Below the pieces are notes generated by a model, which searched no databases, was not told where the DNA came from, and saw only the letters and a list, made by a program, of their open reading frames with translations. Source: UBA4408 sp002389785 (GTDB taxonomy: Bacteria; Bacteroidota; Bacteroidia; UBA4408). From it: 64,000 bases of DNA. This document shows positions 20,480-28,939 of the stretch, in pieces. Within the stretch, counting starts at the first letter, position 1, and each line of letters starts with the position of its first letter. Location: assembly GCA_035438985.1 (NCBI GenBank), contig DAORJK010000004.1:62001-126000 (forward strand), written 5' to 3'. Made by a program: the position numbers and the translations under genes.

Positions 20480-21922
20480 TTATTCTTCGAGCATTTTTTT
20501 AACCAATGCACTCGCAGTTTTTGGGTCAGCTTTTCCTTTCGATAACTTCATAACCTCGCCCATAAAAAGTGCAGCCAAATTAAGTTTCCCATTTTTGTAT
20601 TCAACAACCTTTTCGGGATATTTAGCAAGTGCTTGCTTTACAAATTCTGTCAATGAATCAGCATCGCTAACTGAAACCAAATTATTTTCTTCTGCAATTT
20701 GCAAGGCGCTTGTGGAAGGTTTCTCAATCAATTTAGGAAACACTTGTTGCAATGCCAGTGTATGGCTCAAACGACCCGAATCAATTAAATCAATTAGTTC
20801 GCTTATTTTTTTTGGAGCTAAAGGAAATTGATTTAGGTGTATTGCATTTTCATTGATATACGAACGTATGGGTCCCATTAACCAATTAGCGGCTGCCTTG
20901 TAATTTTTAGTTTGCTGAATCAATTCTTCAAAATACAAAGCCGTATCCTTGGTGTCGGTAATAACTCCTGCATCGTATTCCGACAAACCGAATTGCTGCA
21001 CATATTTTTTATGTAAATCATTTGGTAGGGGCGGTAAAATTTTGCGCACCTCTTCAATATATGCTTTCGAAACTATTACCGGCTGTAAATCAGGTTCAGG
21101 AAAATAGCGGTAATCGTTCGCCATTTCTTTACTTCGTAAAATAAAAGTGGTACCGGTTTCTGCTTCAAAACTGCGTGTATCCTGACTGATAGGCCTTCCG
21201 GCTTCTACCTCTTCAATTTGGCGTTTTACTTCAAATTCAATGGCTCTTTGCACGTTGCGGATTGAGTTCATGTTTTTTACTTCCACACGGTTCCCAAATT
21301 TCGTATCTCCTTTTAATCGTACCGAAATATTTGCATCACAGCGCATGCTTCCTTCTTCCATGTTTCCATCGCAGATTTCTAAATAGCGCACTAATTTTCG
21401 CACTTCAGTTAGATAAGCATAAGCCTCTTCGCCACTGCGCAATTCGGGTTCGCTCACCATTTCAAGCAAGGCTATACCGGCGCGATTCAGGTCTATCAAA
21501 CTATCGTTGGGATCCTGATCGTGCATGCTTTTACCGGCATCTTCCTCCATGTGTATGCGAGTAAGATGAATAATTTTTTCGACTCCGTCTTTCGTTTTAA
21601 TTGGAATAAATCCCTTGGTACAAATTGGAGTTTTATCTTGAGTTATCTGGTATCCTTTGGGCAAATCGGCATAAAAATAATTTTTACGCGCATATTCATT
21701 TACTTCTCGAATATCGCAATGGCAAGCAAGTCCAAGTTTAACGGCATATTCAATTACCTTTTTATTTGATTTTGGCAAGGTACCCGGATGCCCTAATGTT
21801 ATTGCACTTACATTGCTATTGGGCATATTTCCGTATTCGGTTGAATCGGCCGCATATGCCTTGCTTTTGGTAAGTAGTTGTATATGTACTTCGAGTCCGA
21901 TTACTGCTTCGTATTTTTCCAC
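20480..21922 (-). CDS. gatB: Asp-tRNA(Asn)/Glu-tRNA(Gln) amidotransferase subunit B
   Basis: Subunit of the GatCAB amidotransferase that converts misacylated Glu-tRNA(Gln) or Asp-tRNA(Asn) to the amidated forms. The 480-aa protein begins 'EAVIGLEVHIQLLTKSKAY' and contains 'YFYADLPKGYQ', 'IHMEEDAGKS', 'DLNRAGIALLEMVSEPE' and the C-terminal YqeY-like tail 'DPKTASALVKKMLEE'. The start codon is GTG. Its presence implies indirect charging of at least one amide tRNA; gatA and gatC are not in the window. Confidence 0.97.
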   Translation of the reverse strand: MEKYEAVIGLEVHIQLLTKSKAYAADSTEYGNMPNSNVSAITLGHPGTLPKSNKKVIEYAVKLGLACHCDIREVNEYARKNYFYADLPKGYQITQDKTPICTKGFIPIKTKDGVEKIIHLTRIHMEEDAGKSMHDQDPNDSLIDLNRAGIALLEMVSEPELRSGEEAYAYLTEVRKLVRYLEICDGNMEEGSMRCDANISVRLKGDTKFGNRVEVKNMNSIRNVQRAIEFEVKRQIEEVEAGRPISQDTRSFEAETGTTFILRSKEMANDYRYFPEPDLQPVIVSKAYIEEVRKILPPLPNDLHKKYVQQFGLSEYDAGVITDTKDTALYFEELIQQTKNYKAAANWLMGPIRSYINENAIHLNQFPLAPKKISELIDLIDSGRLSHTLALQQVFPKLIEKPSTSALQIAEENNLVSVSDADSLTEFVKQALAKYPEKVVEYKNGKLNLAALFMGEVMKLSKGKADPKTASALVKKMLEE

Positions 21923-22317
21923 CGCTTTTTCTGACTATTTTTTTTAGACCGGTAAAGGTAAGAAATTACGAATACTGATAGATGGTGAGGCTTAGAATTT
22001 GGATTTTTTAAGAAAAAGTAATCATTGCCTGGGGCAACATTCTATAAAATGCAAATTTGATGTGACTAAATTTCGCAAACCTGTTAAAAGCAAACGATGC
22101 AAAATGTATGTTAGGTTGGAAATTTTGGTTATGAACAAGACAATAGGAGAGGTGAAAAACCAGGTAGTTCTACCTATGAGATTGCAAATTGTAAATTATA
22201 AATAATTCATTTACAATTAGTAAATAAAACGCCATGCTTCGTTGTTTCGAAACTATTTTAAATTTTAATCTAAATTTATTTCCTAAAAGTGCACTAATTC
22301 TAACTTAAATTTTATTT
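21923..22317. promoter_or_regulatory. Intergenic region with operator-like palindrome AGGTAG-TT-CTACCT
   Basis: This divergent gap of 395 bp lies between gatB and the two-component unit. At 22162-22175 it holds a perfect palindrome, AGGTAG-TT-CTACCT. The same element with one change recurs at 24904-24917 upstream of the next unit. A second inverted repeat, AATTGTAAAT (22187-22196) / ATTTACAATT (22209-22218), follows. A 68-codon open frame at 21999-22205 runs through the palindrome and is not convincing as a gene. I infer regulatory sites for the 22318-24707 operon, possibly bound by its own LuxR-type regulator. Confidence 0.5.
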
Positions 22318-22632
22318 ATGGAAACACTTAACGGTACAGAAGGTGAGAACATACCTTTAGCGGATGCAATACAAATGACAAAAGCTTTTAGAGAAGCAAA
22401 TTCACATGCTACTAAGGCATTTTATATTGGTAAAAATATCATGAATGAACTGCTCGGTCAGGATAACTGTGTAGGAATGCGTATTTACAATGCATTGGAT
22501 GAAGATAATCAAGCCCAGGTAGTCATTGTAGGAGTAACTTCTGATAATAAAGATTTGTATGAAGGTATACGTGCCGATAAAACAAAACCTTGTCCTACCT
22601 TGTGCGATAGTAATAGTCCGTTAAATCAGTAA
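22318..22632 (+). CDS. Conserved small protein of Bacteroidota two-component loci, function unknown
   Basis: A 104-aa soluble protein without signal peptide. The middle part 'GQDNCVGMRIYNALDEDNQ', followed by 'VVIVGV', and the Cys-containing tail 'KPCPTLCDSNSPLNQ' resemble a family I recall from many Bacteroidota genomes, but no function is known to me. The four Cys or the repeated pattern could bind a ligand or metal; this is speculation. It is the first gene after the 22162 palindrome and is 2 bp from the membrane-protein gene, so it is probably co-transcribed with the kinase and regulator. Confidence 0.7.
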   Translation: METLNGTEGENIPLADAIQMTKAFREANSHATKAFYIGKNIMNELLGQDNCVGMRIYNALDEDNQAQVVIVGVTSDNKDLYEGIRADKTKPCPTLCDSNSPLNQ

Positions 22633-22634
22633 TC

Positions 22635-23279
22635 TTGAACACCTGTTTCGAATTTGCAGCTAATTACATTGGACCAATTAGCTCAGCTGTGGCAATCGGC
22701 TTTTTTTTGTTTCGAAGAAAAACGTTGGATTTACCGGCCAAGGTCTTGTTTTGTTTAACAATACTCTCGTTTCTTACAGATTGCATCACCTCTGTTTTGG
22801 CAGGATATAAAATGAACAATTTGATGGTAATGCATGTGTATACTGTCTTAGAATTGTTTTTTTATTGTTTTTTTTATTCCCTGTTGTTCAAGTCCATTTC
22901 AAGTAAATACTACTTATTGGTGCTGAGTTTAGTGCTGTTGTCAGCTGAATTAGTGGACGCTTTTTATATCTCTAAACTTTCACGCATAAACTCAATAGCA
23001 TCCTATTGTGAAGCATTAGCTTTTATGGTAGTTTCCTTGCTTTTTTTCTACAGCATGATAAAAAATTTACCACAAAAAAATATTCTCAATTATCCTTTGT
23101 TCTGGTTCAATTCGGGAATACTGATATACTTTTCAGGTAATTTGTTTTTGTACCTGTTTATTTCTTTTGTGAACCCACAGGATTCTAGATTTTTGGGCGA
23201 TTTGTGGAACATTAATTCCTTTTTGTACTTTTCTTATAATTTGTTTTTGATTGCAGGAGCATGGAAGTCTCGCAAATAA
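22635..23279 (+). CDS. Seven-helix integral membrane protein of the two-component unit
   Basis: A 214-aa hydrophobic protein with seven predicted helices (starting near residues 10, 32, 58, 86, 116, 146 and 190). TTG is the start, 2 bp after the stop of the 104-aa gene. Its 3' end overlaps the histidine-kinase gene by 19 bp, implying tight coupling. No enzymatic motif is visible. The kinase has only one membrane segment and no sensor domain, so this protein is a candidate sensory partner for it; that is inference from gene order. Confidence 0.7.
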   Translation: MNTCFEFAANYIGPISSAVAIGFFLFRRKTLDLPAKVLFCLTILSFLTDCITSVLAGYKMNNLMVMHVYTVLELFFYCFFYSLLFKSISSKYYLLVLSLVLLSAELVDAFYISKLSRINSIASYCEALAFMVVSLLFFYSMIKNLPQKNILNYPLFWFNSGILIYFSGNLFLYLFISFVNPQDSRFLGDLWNINSFLYFSYNLFLIAGAWKSRK

Positions 23280-24073
23280 ATTGGGTGTTTGTGCTGGTTG
23301 CAGCTTGTGCTTCTATGGCCTTGCTGGCGATTTTCATCATGACTTTTGTGGTACATTATCAAAAAAGAATTATTCAGCATGAGCATGAAAAACAACAAGA
23401 AAAATTAAAGTTCCAGTCTGAGTTGCTTCGAGCCAATTTGCTGGTGGAAGAACGAGAACGAAGTCGCATTTCGAAAAATATTCACGACGAAGTTGGGATT
23501 TTGCTTAGCTTGTTAAAGATGAACCTTACAGGACTAAACCGCAACGAAGATTTAGCCGAATCGGAAAAACGAAAATTGCATAATCTGGCCGACCTTACCG
23601 ATAAAATAATTTTAAGCACACGCTCCATTGCGAAAGATTTGCAATCGCCACTCTTAAGGGATTTTGGCTTTGTGATGGCACTAAACGATTTGTGCAAGCA
23701 AATTAATGCGAGCAATGAAATGTCGGTTCAACTAATTACCCAAGAAATGGAATTGCGTTTTGATGAAAATATTGAACTCCAATTGTACCGTATTTGCCAG
23801 GAAGTTATTAATAACATTTTAAAGCACGGAGCTACACAATTGGTGCAAATTACCTTAAGTAAAAATTCAGATGAGCTGGTGTTATTGTTCGAATACAGTG
23901 GCAAAGGGATAACCGACAAGGAACATGCGGAGCTTTTGAAAACAGGCAATGGTAACGGATTGAAGAACATTGTGAGCCGACTCCAACTGTTAAAAGCGAA
24001 ACAAACTTTAAGTAGAGATAACTTTCATTTTTCACACCTGATTCAAATTCCATTAGTAAATGAAAAAGAGTAA
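23261..24073 (+). CDS. Sensor histidine kinase (HisKA_3/NarX-like), one membrane segment
   Basis: A 270-aa kinase. One transmembrane helix (about residues 8-31) leads straight into a coiled coil and the HisKA_3 dimerisation domain with phospho-acceptor H75 in 'SKNIHDEVG'. The ATPase domain has the N box 'QEVINNILKHG' and the G2 box 'GNGNGLKNI'. The usual D-x-G-x-G of the G1 box reads 'YSGKG', so the adenine-contacting Asp is replaced by Tyr, which may reduce ATP use or be a subfamily trait. There is no extracytoplasmic sensor. It overlaps the response regulator gene by 14 bp. Confidence 0.9.
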   Translation: MEVSQINWVFVLVAACASMALLAIFIMTFVVHYQKRIIQHEHEKQQEKLKFQSELLRANLLVEERERSRISKNIHDEVGILLSLLKMNLTGLNRNEDLAESEKRKLHNLADLTDKIILSTRSIAKDLQSPLLRDFGFVMALNDLCKQINASNEMSVQLITQEMELRFDENIELQLYRICQEVINNILKHGATQLVQITLSKNSDELVLLFEYSGKGITDKEHAELLKTGNGNGLKNIVSRLQLLKAKQTLSRDNFHFSHLIQIPLVNEKE

Positions 24074-24707
24074 AATACGTGTTGCCATTACCGACGATCA
24101 TCCTTTGTTTCGTGAAGGAATGAGTGCTTTGTTAAACGAAGAGCCCGAGATAAAAGTAATCTTGAAAGCTTCCAATGGAAGAGAATTACTCGATCAGCTA
24201 AAAACCACACAGGTAGATGTATTGCTGCTCGATTTGGAAATGCCGGTGATGCCGGGCAGAGAAACCTTGGACATTGTGAAAATGCGTTATCCCGATATTA
24301 AAGTGCTAATTCTTACCATGCATAACGACGATAGTTTTATTGTAGAAATGGTAGATAGGGGAGCCAATGGATTTTTGCTTAAAGACAATAGTGTTGACGA
24401 CGTAATTGATGGAATAATATGCGTAACCCATACCGATTATTATTTCACGAAAAGGGTGCGAGATGCAATTAAAAATATAAACGAACTAAGAGAAAAGCAT
24501 CAACAAAGTAAATTTGAAAAACTCACACCGCGCGAAATAGAAATAGTAAAAATGATTTGCCGCGACATGAAATCATCCGAAATCGCCAAAGAGCTGAACA
24601 TCAGCTTACGCACTGTTGAAGGGCATAGAAATAATTTAATTGCCAAAACCAATTGCAAAACAACTGCGGGTGTTGTATTGTATGCGATAAAGAATAAAAT
24701 ACTTTAG
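24060..24707 (+). CDS. Response regulator, NarL/FixJ family
   Basis: A 215-aa DNA-binding regulator. The receiver domain has the acidic pair in 'TDDHPLF', phospho-acceptor D58 in 'LLLDLEMP', the Thr in 'LILTMHND' and the Lys in 'FLLKDNS'. The C-terminal LuxR-type HTH contains 'LTPREIEIVKMI' and 'ISLRTVEGHRNNL'. It is the likely target of the kinase encoded immediately upstream. Regulators of this family bind short inverted repeats as dimers, so the 14-bp palindromes flanking this operon are plausible sites. Confidence 0.93.
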   Translation: MKKSKIRVAITDDHPLFREGMSALLNEEPEIKVILKASNGRELLDQLKTTQVDVLLLDLEMPVMPGRETLDIVKMRYPDIKVLILTMHNDDSFIVEMVDRGANGFLLKDNSVDDVIDGIICVTHTDYYFTKRVRDAIKNINELREKHQQSKFEKLTPREIEIVKMICRDMKSSEIAKELNISLRTVEGHRNNLIAKTNCKTTAGVVLYAIKNKIL

Positions 24708-24903
24708 CAATTTTAATTAGTGTAAATCAAAAGCAATAAAATCGTCCCTCCATTTTACAAGTTTTTTTTATGTACCACGAAGTAGCGATAATCTGTTTTG
24801 TTACTTTAATGAAAATTATCTGCAAAACAGGTAATTAAGCAGCTATCCCTTTACTGGCTTGGTTTTTATCGCTTAATGATACACTTTCTGTGTTTTAAAA
24901 ATC

Positions 24904-24950
24904 AGGTAGTTCTACGTATTGACAAAGCGTATTTGGCGACCGTACATTTG
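24904..24950 (+). promoter_or_regulatory. Operator-like palindrome plus Bacteroidota-type promoter
   Basis: AGGTAG-TT-CTACGT at 24904-24917 copies the palindrome at 22162-22175 with one changed base, and the flanks also match (AA-Y-C before, TAT after). It is followed by TTGACA and then TACATTTG at 24943-24950, which fits the Bacteroidota -7 consensus TAnnTTTG. The first open reading frame starts at 24984. The arrangement suggests a promoter controlled by a regulator bound just upstream of the -33 region. The rest of the 24708-24983 gap shows nothing else. Confidence 0.5.
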
Positions 24951-24983
24951 GCAATATTTAAATTGAAATATAATTCCTAGAAC

Positions 24984-25160
24984 ATGTCGCGCAAAATGAA
25001 AAATTTTAAAACGAGTTTAAGCAATACTTCAAAGTCAACGGAGCAAAAGCAAACTACCACCAATGCCAAAAGTGTACTACAGCAAAATACGAGCACACTT
25101 CCAACAACCTTGCAAGCTTTTAATAGAGCTATTACAGCTTATTTGAAGGATTTGGATTGA
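24984..25160 (+). CDS. Possible small protein, 58 aa
   Basis: An ATG-initiated frame of 58 codons beginning 'MSRKMKNFKTSLSN' and ending 'AITAYLKDLD'. It is Ser/Thr/Gln/Lys-rich, without signal peptide or membrane segment. It is the first frame after the promoter-like TACATTTG (34 bp upstream), which is the main argument that it is expressed. I know no homologue. Confidence 0.4.
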   Translation: MSRKMKNFKTSLSNTSKSTEQKQTTTNAKSVLQQNTSTLPTTLQAFNRAITAYLKDLD

Positions 25161-25230
25161 GGGAAGAAATACAGGATATTTTTTTTCTCTTGAAAATTTT
25201 ATATTTATTAATAACCAACACTTGTATAAT

Positions 25231-26469
25231 ATGAGTAAACTGTTTCCGATATTAATGGCTGTTGCTTATCAAACTTTTTATACTACTACTTCTGCCGCCT
25301 ACACAAGCCAGGAATTGCAGGAGGCTGTAAATGTACCCTACCAATTTTCAAATGGCAAACCAAACTTCCGCATAGGAAGTGGAATTTACTATTTGACTAA
25401 TGGTAGTTGGGGAGTGAGTATGAGTTTAGGTTCTGCTTACAAAACATCCTGGTGGCAAGCTTCCTTCAACTATTCACTTAACTTAAACTTTGGAAGAAAC
25501 AATCTTGGCAATACCGAGAAAAGAAAAAGTAATAATACAACTTTTGGTCGAACGCTTTTTACTTCTGCTTTTTCGCCATTGTTTACAATAAGACGTGGAA
25601 AGAATTTGTTTATTAAGGAGGAAAATTTTCGCGATCGCTATTATGATGAAATTAACCCAATGTATTTTGGAAACAATACAGTAATTTATAATAATTTTCA
25701 AAATGCATTTACTATCGGAACTACATTTATTACTTCGCCGAGAGGAACTTATGAAAACACAACTACGCCTCGTAACCGTACACAACAGCTTATCTTTTTA
25801 CAAGTGAAATTAAACAACTTTCAACTAAATGTATCAGAAGACTACTTAGGGATAACTGATAATCTTCCCTTTCAAGCATTGATTGATAATCGAGACAGAT
25901 ATTATACTGGAGGTGGGAATGTTCAGTTTCGAATTTTTGGATTCATGAAGCTTAAATTTTATAGCGAGACTTATACTGGAACATCATATCCTGACTATCA
26001 AGACTACCCCGACTTAATTTATCCCGATGAGCAACCCGAGCTCCGAAGAAAAAAGCATTCATTCAAGGATAGTTCAAATTTTAGATCAAAAATTCGTAAA
26101 AAATATGCATATCAAGATCCCGGTCAAAGGACATACAATAATTCAAGAGATTTTTTCTCATTCGAATTTAATGCAGGAGCAATGTGGTATTTACAAAAAA
26201 CAAAGATGGAACAGCAAAAATATTTAAGTGGAACCAACTGGAGAAATTTATATCCAAAAATTGAGATTTACACAGGATGGTATGGAGGTGCTGTAAATGG
26301 AACCCAACAGCATTTCATACACAATCTTATGCCCATTAATAGAAACATTAGTTTAAAAGACTCACATGCTGACCGGTTGCATCACTTCGATTATAATATT
26401 GCTCCTCATGATATTGGACAAGGTATGTGGGGTCTTGGAATTACAAACAATTATTTAAGAAGCAAATAA
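25231..26469 (+). CDS. Exported beta-rich protein, possible toxin-23-like
   Basis: The ATG at 25231 gives 412 aa; a TTG three codons upstream is less likely. It has a signal peptide (to about 'TTTSAAY') and then a Gly/Ser/aromatic-rich beta-strand region ('IGSGIYYLTNGSWG', 'WWQASFNYSLNLNFG'). A middle region with 'TFITSPRGTY' follows, then a charged Arg/Lys segment and a His-rich C-terminus ('DSHADRLHHFDYNIAPHDIGQGMW'). The strand pattern loosely recalls polymorphic toxin type 23 proteins of Bacteroidota, but this is a weak resemblance. It leads a tight four-gene run (1-bp gap to the next gene). Confidence 0.5.
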   Translation: MSKLFPILMAVAYQTFYTTTSAAYTSQELQEAVNVPYQFSNGKPNFRIGSGIYYLTNGSWGVSMSLGSAYKTSWWQASFNYSLNLNFGRNNLGNTEKRKSNNTTFGRTLFTSAFSPLFTIRRGKNLFIKEENFRDRYYDEINPMYFGNNTVIYNNFQNAFTIGTTFITSPRGTYENTTTPRNRTQQLIFLQVKLNNFQLNVSEDYLGITDNLPFQALIDNRDRYYTGGGNVQFRIFGFMKLKFYSETYTGTSYPDYQDYPDLIYPDEQPELRRKKHSFKDSSNFRSKIRKKYAYQDPGQRTYNNSRDFFSFEFNAGAMWYLQKTKMEQQKYLSGTNWRNLYPKIEIYTGWYGGAVNGTQQHFIHNLMPINRNISLKDSHADRLHHFDYNIAPHDIGQGMWGLGITNNYLRSK

Positions 26470-26470
26470 T

Positions 26471-27604
26471 ATGAAAAGAATAATTTTTTTCACATTTCTC
26501 ATCTTTTGTAATAGCTTATTGGTAAAGGCAAAGCAAATGAATTATTTTGAAATTACTCGCAAAATAGCAGCGGCACTTAATGTTAGTAATATTAATTCTT
26601 GCAAAATGATTGATAAATCTCCTGTATGGGGTATTAGACAAATTGAACGCAAAGGTTTTGATTACAATACCAATACAGATTTTGAATATGCTTATGTAAT
26701 TTATTACTTGAGCCCAAAAAGTAACGATGATAAATATGGAGTTTACTTTCAAACTGATGCAATGTATTTGCGCGATGTAAACAATTTCTTCAAAAAAATT
26801 AAGTATGAGAAACCTGAAAATTCTGACATTCCAATGTATTGCGCTATTTATTTTTATTGTTTAGATATTGTAAACGATACCCTTCTTAATCTGTGCTCTC
26901 CTTTAAATTTGAAGAATTCACTTTCAGTTGATACAACCGATATATTTTCAAGAAAAATTTTTAAAAGCCATGGCATCCAAAGAAAAGATTATTCCAGCAT
27001 TTTTGCAGGAAGTAATCAAAATGGTCAGAATCCTAATCCTGTATCATATACTCTATTCAATAAACTAAGTGAGTATAGAAATTTTAACCCAGATCCAATA
27101 ATTTCTAATTCTTATGAAATTCTCTTTTTTGATACTTCTAATTTAAAAAAATGGCTAAGGGGTACAATTAATAAATCTTTAAATGATAGCCAAAAAGATA
27201 TCTTTAAAGACAGCTTCTATCAATGTTTAGATACGTCTATTACCGAATTTCCAAAAATTGGATGGGCTTACCTCGGTAAATTTGAAATGGTTAATGGCAG
27301 CGAAAAATTTTTGCCCAATTTTTATTTCAGAAACTTTGGATTCTACCACCGTAAAATTAGAAGAATAAAACGCAGTAAAAGTCATCAAAGTGGCTTAAGA
27401 GAATTTTTTACTTCAAAAGATGTTTTAACGCCAATTTATAACCTGCCATTACGAGATACAATTCCCATTTCACAGTACAAAAAGCCAAAAGTGATTTCTG
27501 AACTAAGGCCTTCTGAAGACTTTAATTTTTCAGATATCAAACTAATTAACAATGAATATGTTTGGGTGCAATTGTTTGCTCCCAGTCGAAATCGAAAAAA
27601 ATAA
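26471..27604 (+). CDS. Exported protein of unknown function
   Basis: A 377-aa protein with a signal peptide (to about 'LLVKAK'). It contains mixed alpha/beta sequence with several Cys ('NSCKMIDK', 'YCAIYFYCLD', 'LCSPLNL') and a basic patch 'RKIRRIKRSKSH'. It starts 1 bp after the preceding gene and is followed by the hydrolase-like lipoprotein, so it belongs to the same operon. I do not recognise a family. Confidence 0.6.
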   Translation: MKRIIFFTFLIFCNSLLVKAKQMNYFEITRKIAAALNVSNINSCKMIDKSPVWGIRQIERKGFDYNTNTDFEYAYVIYYLSPKSNDDKYGVYFQTDAMYLRDVNNFFKKIKYEKPENSDIPMYCAIYFYCLDIVNDTLLNLCSPLNLKNSLSVDTTDIFSRKIFKSHGIQRKDYSSIFAGSNQNGQNPNPVSYTLFNKLSEYRNFNPDPIISNSYEILFFDTSNLKKWLRGTINKSLNDSQKDIFKDSFYQCLDTSITEFPKIGWAYLGKFEMVNGSEKFLPNFYFRNFGFYHRKIRRIKRSKSHQSGLREFFTSKDVLTPIYNLPLRDTIPISQYKKPKVISELRPSEDFNFSDIKLINNEYVWVQLFAPSRNRKK

Positions 27605-27655
27605 TTCACACAAGTAATTCTAGAATAAAAATCAAAAAGCAAAAGCCAGTAAAAC

Positions 27656-28921
27656 ATGAGAAGCTCAATTGCCATAGTACTACTTGTTGTTAGTAGCTGT
27701 CTTTTTAGTTCCTGTTTTTTCTACGGAAAAACTAAAGTATACGATACTATTGAAGGAATCAATTCCGACGCCGCTTCCGATTCATTAGTGAATTGTATGA
27801 TTATACACGGCATTGGAATTAAAGATAGCAACTATGCCGATTTATTGATTGCCAATTTGTGCAACGAGTTAAAAATTGAAGGCATTCAACTTAATCAAAA
27901 AGTAAAAATCAGAAATAATTTCAACAGCAGCCTTAATTTAAAGGCCGATTCAGGATGCATTTATTTCCTCGAAGGAAAAGCTAGAAACACAGCAAAACGC
28001 TACCGCTTTTTTGTGATACACTGGTCACCCATTACTTACGCCTTTAAAAATGAACTTAAAAATTTTGACTTCGACAAGCAACGTTCAAAACTTTTTTTGC
28101 GAAAAAATAAACGCAAAATCATGAACGAAAATCTTTCCGATGTGGCTGCATACATGAATCCCGATTATAAGGATTACATTCAAAAATTGGTGGAGCAAGC
28201 ATTTATTTTAATGTTTCACAAGGACCCATCAAAGGCCGATTCGCCCATTTACATTTTGCAATCGTTGAATGTGTTAAGTGGAAGTTTTGGAAGCCGCATA
28301 GTGTTAGATGTGTTTAATAAAAATCTCGAATGGATGCAAAAAAGCTATTCGCAATTAACTCCCGAAGAACAACTAACCGATCGCTATCTCGAAAAATTGA
28401 AACCGGGTTTTAAAAAGGACATCGAAAAATTTTTGGTTCAACAACCAATCAATTTTTACATGCTCAGCAATCAATTGCCGCTTTTTACCATTTTTAATTC
28501 ACACAAGACTAATCCACAGTCGGCCTCACAAAGCCGCGATTCGTTAAACGAGTATGAACGTCTCTACAGTAATATTCGCAAAAGTGAATACAGTATAAAG
28601 CAGATTGTACCCACAACACAGCCGGATAGCGTAGGTGCAATTTTGAACAAGCAGTTAATTATTTTTAACGATCCCAATGACTTTTTGGGTTACAGGGTGC
28701 GAAAAGAAATTTTTGGAAAAGATTCAACTGGAAAATTTATTTACGATGTGCGCAATGTAAGCATGCGAAATACGCCTGTATTAATTCCGGGAGTACTCAA
28801 ATTTTCGAATCCGGGTAAAGCGCATGAGCTGGCTTTTAAAAATCGCGACTTGCATCAAATTATCGCAAAAGGAAAATGTCGAAATCATGCATATTGGTAC
28901 AATAAATCTGGTTCTCATTAA
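27656..28921 (+). CDS. Lipoprotein with alpha/beta-hydrolase-like motifs
   Basis: A 421-aa lipoprotein with lipobox 'LFSSC' (Cys20). Three short motifs suggest a serine hydrolase. 'IHGIG' near residue 44 matches an oxyanion-loop HG motif; 'SGSFGSRIVLDVF' near residue 207 fits a nucleophile elbow (small-x-Ser-x-small); and 'NDPNDFLGY' near residue 340 with 'HELAFKNRDLH' near the C-terminus could supply the acid and His. I infer an esterase or lipase at the cell envelope. It lies 18 bp upstream of the patatin-like gene. Confidence 0.55.
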   Translation: MRSSIAIVLLVVSSCLFSSCFFYGKTKVYDTIEGINSDAASDSLVNCMIIHGIGIKDSNYADLLIANLCNELKIEGIQLNQKVKIRNNFNSSLNLKADSGCIYFLEGKARNTAKRYRFFVIHWSPITYAFKNELKNFDFDKQRSKLFLRKNKRKIMNENLSDVAAYMNPDYKDYIQKLVEQAFILMFHKDPSKADSPIYILQSLNVLSGSFGSRIVLDVFNKNLEWMQKSYSQLTPEEQLTDRYLEKLKPGFKKDIEKFLVQQPINFYMLSNQLPLFTIFNSHKTNPQSASQSRDSLNEYERLYSNIRKSEYSIKQIVPTTQPDSVGAILNKQLIIFNDPNDFLGYRVRKEIFGKDSTGKFIYDVRNVSMRNTPVLIPGVLKFSNPGKAHELAFKNRDLHQIIAKGKCRNHAYWYNKSGSH

Positions 28922-28939
28922 AACTTATTCCTTGCAACA

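Noticed and set aside
21999..22205. 68-codon open frame between gatB and the 104-aa gene
   Set aside because: No recognisable motifs, and it runs through the palindrome; treated as non-coding.
25231..26469. Firm assignment as polymorphic toxin type 23
   Set aside because: The resemblance is limited to a general Gly/aromatic beta-strand pattern; no immunity gene or delivery domain is evident.
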